Shown: positions 58,374-64,000 of the stretch, piece after piece
How the letters are laid out: every line of letters starts with the position of its first letter
Position numbering within the stretch: position 1 is the stretch's first letter
Assembly (NCBI GenBank): GCA_020847535.1
Contig: JADLBU010000002.1
Span: 34,059 to 98,058 of the forward strand
Reading direction: 5' to 3'
Source: Phycisphaerales bacterium
Lineage (GTDB): Bacteria; Planctomycetota; Phycisphaerae; Phycisphaerales; UBA1924
DNA length: 64,000 nucleotides
Position numbers and translations under genes: made by a program
Notes under the pieces: generated by a model
The model's database searches: none
Told to the model about the DNA's origin: nothing
The model's input: only the letters and a program-made list of their open reading frames with translations

Positions 58374-59984
58374 ATGCCGACGACCACCACGCTCGCCGAC
58401 ACCACCATGATCATCTACGCCGCCGGCGGCGTACTTCTCTTCCTCTTCATCTTCATTTCCATTTTCGCCCTCCGCTACTACCGCCGCTGCCCACCCAACA
58501 AGATCCTCGTCATCTTCGGCAAGGTCGGCGGAGACAAGGCCGCCAAGTGCCTCCACGGCGGCGGAACCTTCGTCGTCCCCCTCATCCAGGACTTCTCCTA
58601 CATGTCCCTGGAGCCCATGGTCATCGACATCCCCCTCTCCGGAGCACTCTCCCAGAACAACATCCGCGTCAACGTCCCCGCCACCTTCACCGTCGGCATC
58701 TCCACCGACCCCGTCCTCATGAACAACGCCGCCGAACGCCTCGCCGCGCTCGCCGTCGACAACATCCGCGAACAGGCACAGGACATCATCCTCGGCCAGC
58801 TCCGCCTCGTGATCGCCACCCTCACCATCGAGGAGATCAACCGCGATCGCGAGAAGTTCATGACCCTCATCAACGACAACGTCGGTCAGGAAATCAACAA
58901 AATCGGCCTCGAGCTCATCAACGTCAACATCCGCGACCTCACCGATGAGTCCGGCTACATCGAGGCCATCGGCAAACGCGCCGCCGCCGAGGCCGTCAAC
59001 CGCGCCAAGGTCGAGGTCGCACAGCAGGAACGCGATGGCGCCACCGGCGAGTCGATCGCCGTCCGCGAACGAAACGTCTCCGTCTCCCGCGAATCCGCCG
59101 CCGCCGCCGAAGGCACCAAGAAGGCCGAGCAGACCAAGCGAATCGCCCTCGCCGCCCTCGAAGCCGACGCCGTCAAGGGTGAGGCCGCCGCCCACCGGGA
59201 CATGGAGATCACCCGCGCCCAGCGCGAAGCCGAAACCGCCGCCGCCAAGAAGCTCGCCGAGCAGGAGCAGCGCATCAGGATCGCCGAGGCCGAGGCCGCC
59301 GCCGTCATGGGTGAGAACGCCTCACGCCAGAAAGTCGTCGAATCCCAGGCCAAGCTCGCCGAAGTCCAGGCCGAAGGCAAGCGCCGCGCCGAGGTCGCCG
59401 CCGCCGATGCCAGCAAGGCCATCCTCACCGCCGAACGCGAGCGCGAGCTCGCAAGGCTCGCCAAGGACCAGATCGCCCCCCAGGAGATCGAAAAGCAGCG
59501 GATCGCCCTCGCCGCCGAGGCCGAAGCCGAGAAACGACGCCGCGAGGCCCAGGGCGATGCCGATGCCATCCTCTCCAAGTACGAAGCCGAAGCCACCGGC
59601 ATCCAGAAGGTCATGGAAGCCAAGGCCGAGGGCTATCGCCGCCTCATCGAAGCCTGCGGCGCTGACCCCGCCGTCGGCCCCACCCTCCTGCTGATCGAAC
59701 AGCTCCCCAAGCTCGTCGAGCACCAGGTCAAGGCGATCAGCGCCCTCAAGATCGACAAGATCACCGTCTGGGACAGCGGCACCAACGCCGGCGGCCGAAA
59801 CGCCACCGCCGACTTCCTCGCCGGCATGGTCAACTCCCTCCCCAAGCTCCACGAACTCGCCCAGCAAGCCGGCATCAAACTCCCCGCCGCCCTAGGCAAG
59901 CTCGCCGATCGCGATGTTCAGGTATCGTCGGACAGTCACGAGAAGCCGCCACACGCGGATAGCCGGAAAACCGGTTCTACGTAA
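58374..59984 (+). CDS. Flotillin-like SPFH protein
   Basis: This protein of 536 residues starts at ATG 58374 with AGGGAGA upstream. One N-terminal helix (MIIYAAGGVLLFLFIFISIF, about 12-31) is followed by the SPFH domain (RCPPNKILVIFGKVGGDKA, GGGTFVVPLIQDFSYMSLEP, IRVNVPATFTVGISTDPVLM). A long flotillin helix rich in Glu/Ala (about 200-430: EVAQQERDGATGESIAVRER, RIRIAEAEAAAVMGENASRQ) comes next. The end is GIKLPAALGKLADRD plus a charged tail. Flotillins organise membrane microdomains. The last about 15 residues (SSDSHEKPPHADSRKTGST) look unlike the rest and adjoin a lower-GC segment. Confidence 0.93.
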   Translation: MPTTTTLADTTMIIYAAGGVLLFLFIFISIFALRYYRRCPPNKILVIFGKVGGDKAAKCLHGGGTFVVPLIQDFSYMSLEPMVIDIPLSGALSQNNIRVNVPATFTVGISTDPVLMNNAAERLAALAVDNIREQAQDIILGQLRLVIATLTIEEINRDREKFMTLINDNVGQEINKIGLELINVNIRDLTDESGYIEAIGKRAAAEAVNRAKVEVAQQERDGATGESIAVRERNVSVSRESAAAAEGTKKAEQTKRIALAALEADAVKGEAAAHRDMEITRAQREAETAAAKKLAEQEQRIRIAEAEAAAVMGENASRQKVVESQAKLAEVQAEGKRRAEVAAADASKAILTAERERELARLAKDQIAPQEIEKQRIALAAEAEAEKRRREAQGDADAILSKYEAEATGIQKVMEAKAEGYRRLIEACGADPAVGPTLLLIEQLPKLVEHQVKAISALKIDKITVWDSGTNAGGRNATADFLAGMVNSLPKLHELAQQAGIKLPAALGKLADRDVQVSSDSHEKPPHADSRKTGST

Positions 59985-60092
59985 GGCGAGGGCGAACGAA
60001 CATCCCGCCGATTGCTCAAGCAACATGGGCGATTCCGCCTTAACTGCGCGGAACCGCACCCATTCGCACAAGGCACGAAAGGAACGTGGTGA

Positions 60093-60530
60093 ATGAGCCA
60101 TTCAGTTGCTCCTGAAAAAATCTCCGACACGTACGAGCGTTACGCAGACATGGCGTGGCACGAAAAGGAACTGATCAATCAACGTCTGTCGTGGCTGCTG
60201 ACCGCGCAGACGCTGCTTCTGGGCGGCTGGGCGCTTATCACCACTTCATCCAAGCCGCTACTCATGGCTGAGTTGCTCGTGCCGATGTCCGGCATCTCGC
60301 TCTCGTTGATTGCATGGTTCTCCGTGCGGGCGGCAACCAGCGCGCACACCTACTGGCAGAAGTGCATCGACAAGATTGTTCCGACAGATCGATGCATCGA
60401 GTTCCCTCTTGCCTGTCGCCAGGGAAGAGATCGGCTTCTAACCGCGGGGAGAGCCAATCGCTGTGCGCAATGTGTCCCGCTTGTGTTCCTCGTGGTGTGG
60501 TTCATCCTTCTCCTCGTGCCGTTCGCCTGA
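60093..60530 (+). CDS. Small three-TM protein in a lower-GC segment, possibly acquired
   Basis: This protein of 145 residues starts at ATG 60093 (AAGGA upstream). Helices at about 32-52 (LSWLLTAQTLLLGGWALITT), 57-80 (MAELLVPMSGISLSLIAWFS) and 127-145 (CVPLVFLVVWFILLLVPFA) surround a Cys-containing loop. The N-terminal YADMAWHEKELINQRLSW is a short amphipathic motif. Codon use differs from the neighbours: more cgt, gcg, acg and ctg/ttg, and about 60% GC by hand count over 60121-60360. I do not recognise the family. Similar small membrane proteins occur in mobile or defence loci, but nothing else here supports that. Confidence 0.6.
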   Translation: MSHSVAPEKISDTYERYADMAWHEKELINQRLSWLLTAQTLLLGGWALITTSSKPLLMAELLVPMSGISLSLIAWFSVRAATSAHTYWQKCIDKIVPTDRCIEFPLACRQGRDRLLTAGRANRCAQCVPLVFLVVWFILLLVPFA

Positions 60531-60757
60531 CTTTTCTTTGGTTGCTAGAGGATAGACTTCATGAATTCTCCGATGCCCGCCGAAGCCCTGCGATCCTTGC
60601 GCGAGGTCTTCTCACGACAACCTCCGCCTTCTTCATTTTCCCTTTGTTTCCACTGCGCCCTCGGCGACCTCTACGTTTAGTAGTCTGCAGTTCACCATCC
60701 GGTCCATGAGCCGCGCTTCAAGCGTTGATCTCAGTTCAACCGCCAAGGAGCAAGCCG

Positions 60758-61681
60758 ATGCGCATCGATGAAATGCGGACCAGCAGCAACGTCGAAGATC
60801 GCCGAGGCATGGGCATGGGTGGTGGGGGTGGCCGCCGCCCCGGCCCCAAGCTCGCCGTCGGCGGTGGACTCGGCGGTGTCATCCTCATCGTCCTCTACCT
60901 CCTCATGGGTGGCAACCCGCAAGCCCTCCTCTCCGGCGGCGGTCCCGGCGGTGGCGGTGGGGGCGGTGGTAGTGCGGGCGGCGGCTTCAGCAGCGGAACC
61001 TCCTCCGGCCCAACCCTCTCCAACACCACCCTCGAAAACGACCCCCAAGCCAAGCTCGCCGCCAAAGTCCTCGGCGACACCGAAGACGTCTGGACCCAGC
61101 TCTTCCAAGCCAGCGGCGAACGCTACCAGGAACCCACGCTCATCCTCTTCTCCGGCGGTGTCGAATCCGCCTGCGGGTTCGCCGAATCCGCCATCGGCCC
61201 CTTCTACTGCCCCGGCGATGCCAACGTCTACATCGACCTCGATTTCTTCCACCAGCTCGAAACCGAGTTCAACGCCGCCGGTGATTTCGCCCAGGCCTAC
61301 GTGATCGCCCACGAAGTCGGCCACCACGTCCAGAACCTCCTGGGCACCTCCACCCGCATCCACCAGATGCAGCGACAGATGAACCAGGCCCGGGCCAACG
61401 AACTCTCCGTCCGCCTCGAGCTCCAGGCCGACTTCTTCGCCGGCGTCTGGGCCCACCACGCCCAGAAGCAACGCCGAATCCTCGAACCCGGCGACATCGA
61501 GGAAGCCATCCGCGCCGCCGCCGCGATCGGAGATGATCGCCTGCAAAAACAAGCCCGCGGCTACGTCGTCCCCGACTCCTTCACCCACGGCACCTCCGAA
61601 CAACGCATCCGCTGGTTCAAGCTCGGCTACGAAACCGGCGATCCCGCCAAGGGCGACACCTTCAGCATCGATCGCCCGTAG
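60758..61681 (+). CDS. YpfJ-type neutral zinc metallopeptidase
   Basis: This protein of 307 residues starts at ATG 60758, with AAGGAG 7 bases upstream. The opening RIDEMRTSSNVEDRRG is the signature of the YpfJ/PF04228 family. A membrane helix (AVGGGLGGVILIVLYLLMGG) and a long Gly/Ser linker follow. The peptidase domain has FYCPGDANVYIDLDFF and the zinc motif HEVGHH (His185, Glu186, His189). LQADFFAGVWAH supplies the third ligand region. It is membrane-anchored with the catalytic part outside the cytoplasm. Family proteins are predicted peptidases; natural substrates are not established. Confidence 0.92.
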   Translation: MRIDEMRTSSNVEDRRGMGMGGGGGRRPGPKLAVGGGLGGVILIVLYLLMGGNPQALLSGGGPGGGGGGGGSAGGGFSSGTSSGPTLSNTTLENDPQAKLAAKVLGDTEDVWTQLFQASGERYQEPTLILFSGGVESACGFAESAIGPFYCPGDANVYIDLDFFHQLETEFNAAGDFAQAYVIAHEVGHHVQNLLGTSTRIHQMQRQMNQARANELSVRLELQADFFAGVWAHHAQKQRRILEPGDIEEAIRAAAAIGDDRLQKQARGYVVPDSFTHGTSEQRIRWFKLGYETGDPAKGDTFSIDRP

Positions 61682-61704
61682 CGTCGCGTCCGCCACACGC
61701 CTGC

Positions 61705-61800
61705 CTTTCGCCCCTGAAAGGGGCGCGTGTTGGTTGCCAGCGGTGCAACCGCTGGCAACCGGCCTTGCGCGCCTTCGCAGCCCCTGAAATGGGCGCGTGG
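61705..61800. repeat. REP-like hairpin element
   Basis: CGCCCCT-gaa-AGGGGCG (61710-61726) and TTGCCAGCGG-tgcaa-CCGCTGGCAA (61734-61758) lie between the peptidase and kynureninase genes. A partial second cgcagcccctgaaatgggcg unit follows at 61777-61796. Confidence 0.7.
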
Positions 61801-61843
61801 TGGATGCATCTCTTCCACCATCATTCATCCTTACCATCCTCTC

Positions 61844-63166
61844 ATGACTTTTTCCCCCGACCTCGCCCTCGCCCACCAACTCGACGCCAGCGACCCTCTC
61901 CGCCACTACCGCGACCTCTTCGAAATCCCCCGCGCACACGACATCGCCAACCTGTCCGCTCCCTCCCCCTTCCCCCCCGATCAACCCTGCATCTACATGT
62001 GCGGCAACTCGCTGGGCTGCATGCCCCGCCGCGCCCGCGAGCTCATCAACCAGGAGCTCGACGACTGGGCTAGGCTCGCCGTCGAGGCCCACCTCCACGG
62101 CAAGAACCCCTGGCTCCCCTACCACGAGCAGCTCCGCGGCCCCCTCGCCCGCCTCATTGGCGCACACGAATCCGAAGTGGTCGCCATGAACTCCCTCACC
62201 GTCAACCTCCACATGCTCATGGTCTCCTTCTATCGCCCCACACGTGATCGCTACAAGATCATGATCGAAGACTCCGCCTTCCCCTCCGACAGCTACGCCG
62301 TCGCCTCCCAAGCCTCCTTCCACGGCTTCGACCCAGCCTCCGCGATCGTCCGCCTCAAGCCCCGCCCCGGCGAGCACACCCTCCGCACCGACGACATCCT
62401 CAACGCGATCACTCGCGAAGGCCCCGCTCTCGCCCTCGTCATGCTCGGCGCCGTCAACTACCTCACCGGCCAGTGGTTCGAGATTGCCCCGATCACCGCC
62501 GCCGCCCACAGCGCCGGTGCGCTCGCCGGCTGGGATCTCGCCCACGCCGCCGGCAACGTCCCCATGCAACTCCACGACTGGAACGCCGACTTCGCCGCAT
62601 GGTGCTCCTACAAGTACCTCAACGGCGGCCCCGGAGCGATCGCCGGCGCTTTCATCCACCAGCGCCACCTCGTCGATCACTCCCTCCCACGCTTCACCGG
62701 CTGGTGGGGCAACGACCCCGCGACCCGCTTCAAGATGGGCCCCGATTTCACTCCCATCCACACCGCCGATGCATGGGCCGTCTCCAACCCGCCCATCCTC
62801 TCTCTCACACCCCTGCTCGCCTCCCTCGAAATCTTCGACAAGGCCGGCATCCACAACCTCCGCAACAAAGCCCTCCAACTCACCGCCTACCTCGAATACC
62901 ACATCGATCGCCTCAACACGCAACGCCCCGATTCCAACCCCCACTCCAAAATCGAAATCATCACCCCCCGCGATCCCAACCAGCGCGGCTCACACCTCTC
63001 CCTCGTGTTCTCCAAGAACCCCCGCAGCGCTCTCAAGGCCCTCCAGAGCGCCGGCGCCGTCTGCGACTTCCGCGAACCCAACGTCATCCGCCTCGCCCCC
63101 GTCCCCCTCTACAACACCTTCACCGAAATCCACCACCTAGCCCAAGCCCTCGCCAACGTCTCCTAA
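61844..63166 (+). CDS. kynU: Kynureninase
   Basis: This PLP enzyme of 440 residues cleaves L-kynurenine to anthranilate and alanine (tryptophan degradation or NAD-related pathways). It starts at ATG 61844; in-frame upstream codons cross a REP-like element and there is no strong Shine-Dalgarno. Diagnostic segments are MCGNSLGCMPRRARELINQE (residues about 49-68), MNSLTVNLHMLMVSFYRPT, ALAGWDLAHAAGN with the PLP Asp, and WCSYKYLNGGPGAIAG with the PLP Lys257. The C-terminal part RGSHLSLVF and CDFREPNVIRLAPVPLYNTF is also typical. No other kynurenine pathway gene is adjacent. Confidence 0.96.
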   Translation: MTFSPDLALAHQLDASDPLRHYRDLFEIPRAHDIANLSAPSPFPPDQPCIYMCGNSLGCMPRRARELINQELDDWARLAVEAHLHGKNPWLPYHEQLRGPLARLIGAHESEVVAMNSLTVNLHMLMVSFYRPTRDRYKIMIEDSAFPSDSYAVASQASFHGFDPASAIVRLKPRPGEHTLRTDDILNAITREGPALALVMLGAVNYLTGQWFEIAPITAAAHSAGALAGWDLAHAAGNVPMQLHDWNADFAAWCSYKYLNGGPGAIAGAFIHQRHLVDHSLPRFTGWWGNDPATRFKMGPDFTPIHTADAWAVSNPPILSLTPLLASLEIFDKAGIHNLRNKALQLTAYLEYHIDRLNTQRPDSNPHSKIEIITPRDPNQRGSHLSLVFSKNPRSALKALQSAGAVCDFREPNVIRLAPVPLYNTFTEIHHLAQALANVS

Positions 63167-63205
63167 CCCTCGCTCGCTCACTCGCTCCTCCCCTATCCCC
63201 TGCTG

Positions 63206-63234
63206 ATCCGCGTTCATCCGCGCAAATCCGCGGC
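63206..63234. repeat. ATCCGCG triple-motif repeat, copy 3
   Basis: The text atccgcgttcatccgcgcaa plus atccgcggc matches 681-709 and 51741-51769. It overlaps the 3' end of the HIT gene and supplies its last codons and stop. Confidence 0.8.
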
Positions 63235-63657
63235 CAAAGCCCTTCTGAGCTTCGCCACCAGCTCATCCCTCTCCGCGGCCGTCATCCCCCCGCGCAGCAC
63301 ATCCGCTTCCCATCCCCACACCGGCATCCGCGGCGCTGGATCATCACCATGTCGCGGAATCACATGCCAGTGCACGTGCGCCACCTGGTTGCCCAGGCAC
63401 TCGTAATTGATCCGCACCGGCCCGAACACCGCGCGGATCCCCGCCGCGACCCGCGCCACCTCCCCAAACACCGCGCACTGCCGCTCCAGCGGCATCTCCG
63501 CCATGTGCTCCACATGCTCCCGCAAGATCGCCACGCACCACCCCGCACACCCCTGGTTCTCCCCCAGCACCACGATCGTGTGCTCCAGCTCGGCAACAAC
63601 GCCCGCGCGATCCCCCAACCCGATCGCCCCGATCTTCTCGCACATTGGACAACTCAT
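63214..63657 (-). CDS. HIT family protein
   Basis: This protein of 147 residues starts at ATG 63657 (MSCPMCEKIGAI). The histidine triad is VHWHVIPRH (H-x-H-x-H), and the strand pattern NYECLGNQVAHVHWHVIPRH is of the branch that includes diadenosine-polyphosphate hydrolases and related nucleotidyl hydrolases. CPMCEK at the N-terminus may bind zinc. The last seven residues (AADLRG region) and the stop are encoded by the ATCCGCG repeat, so the original C-terminus was probably altered by repeat insertion. It is cytoplasmic and probably monocistronic. Confidence 0.9.
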   Translation of the reverse strand: MSCPMCEKIGAIGLGDRAGVVAELEHTIVVLGENQGCAGWCVAILREHVEHMAEMPLERQCAVFGEVARVAAGIRAVFGPVRINYECLGNQVAHVHWHVIPRHGDDPAPRMPVWGWEADVLRGGMTAAERDELVAKLRRALAADLRG

Positions 63658-64000
63658 ACCCCCAGCGTACCCACTCCTAAGCCCCTCCCCGAGGCAGGGG
63701 TTGGGGAGGGTTCCCTCCAGCCGCTCCAAGCACGCCATCGCTCCCCTCTTTCGCCCCAAGGGGCGGCGGCATGTAGCCACGGGTGAAGGTCGCGCAGCGA
63801 CCGGAACCCGTGGAAGAGATCGCGATGATCAACGCGCCCCGGAGGGACGCGGGAGACCTGCCTACCTACCCCACGTTCGCTCCACCAAATCGCTGCTTGG
63901 CACACCCCGCGCATCTACACCACCCGTGCGCACACCGTGGTAACACCACATCAAAATCCGCACCTCCCCGCGCCATCTCCCACCAAATTCTACAAACCCC
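63658..64000. other. 343-base terminal gap with REP-like element
   Basis: It contains a cccctccccgaggcaggggt hairpin (63686-63705) and, at 63749-63850, a nested element: GCCCC-aa-GGGGC, then CCACGGGT (63777-63784) and ACCCGTGG (63806-63813) enclosing GGTCGC-gca-GCGACC. No gene is seen before the window ends. Confidence 0.6.

Noticed and set aside
60731..62944. 737-residue antisense frame over YpfJ and kynureninase genes
   Set aside because: It crosses two well-identified genes and a REP element and has no recognisable domain.
1..64000. tRNA, rRNA, tmRNA, SRP or RNase P RNA genes
   Set aside because: I saw no tRNA T-arm-like text or conserved RNA cores by eye. A covariance search could still find a divergent RNA.

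Overview
The window is GC-rich, coding-dense bacterial DNA that looks like the chromosome of a planctomycete, most likely of the class Phycisphaerae. The evidence is indirect. Secreted enzymes end in paired dockerin-like EF-hand loops followed by a terminal Gly-Cys. There is a PEP-CTERM-type surface protein, several SPFH (band 7) proteins, an ECF-type sigma factor beside a membrane kinase, many GTG/TTG starts, and short interspersed repeats in most large intergenic gaps. I recognised no rRNA, tRNA, IS element or CRISPR array.

Layout. 1-6129: the 3' end of a DUF4331 gene, a DUF4198 protein, phosphofructokinase, a relic of a dockerin-type gene, a PIN-PhoH ATPase and a phytase-like esterase. 6190-11132: a phage-derived accessory cassette. 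Four minus-strand genes (two-HTH protein, ABC ATPase, GNAT acetyltransferase, terminase large subunit) face a divergent XRE/S24-type repressor across an operator-rich gap. 11244-15460: an SGNH hydrolase, a DUF167 protein and an S8 protease, the two enzymes sharing the dockerin-like Gly-Cys tail. 15588-17406: a small membrane protein and an ABC-2 permease on the minus strand, followed by a hairpin-rich gap. 18001-28078: a tightly spaced six-gene operon of three SPFH proteins, an ABC ATPase, an ABC permease and a large membrane protein with probable helical repeats. 28207-32526: a DinB-like protein, a membrane protein and mreB-mreC-mreD, divergent from a hybrid histidine kinase at 32749.

35273-36229 is a beta-propeller protein with a PEP-CTERM-type anchor. 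36463-41255 holds a coiled-coil membrane protein, a sigma factor and a large membrane Ser/Thr kinase. 41364-49459: an M20 peptidase, a small membrane protein, a GATase1-like membrane protein, an ABC ATPase without a permease, and prolyl oligopeptidase. 49807-56920: an ArnT-type glycosyltransferase, MutL, an AstD-like aldehyde dehydrogenase and an unrecognised multi-TM protein. 57459-59984: an NfeD-like protein with a flotillin. 60093-63657: a lower-GC three-TM protein, a YpfJ-type zinc peptidase, kynureninase and a HIT protein.

The best candidate for an undescribed system is the 6190-11132 cassette. It pairs a terminase that looks catalytically complete with a COG2401-type ATPase and acetyltransferase encoded as two overlapping genes. 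Its controlling repressor keeps the S24 fold but has Ala where the self-cleavage Ser should be. No capsid, portal or tail genes are in the window. The second candidate is the triple-SPFH/ABC operon at 18001-28078, which reads as a membrane-domain-organised exporter. Neither function has been tested; both are inferred from motifs and gene order.
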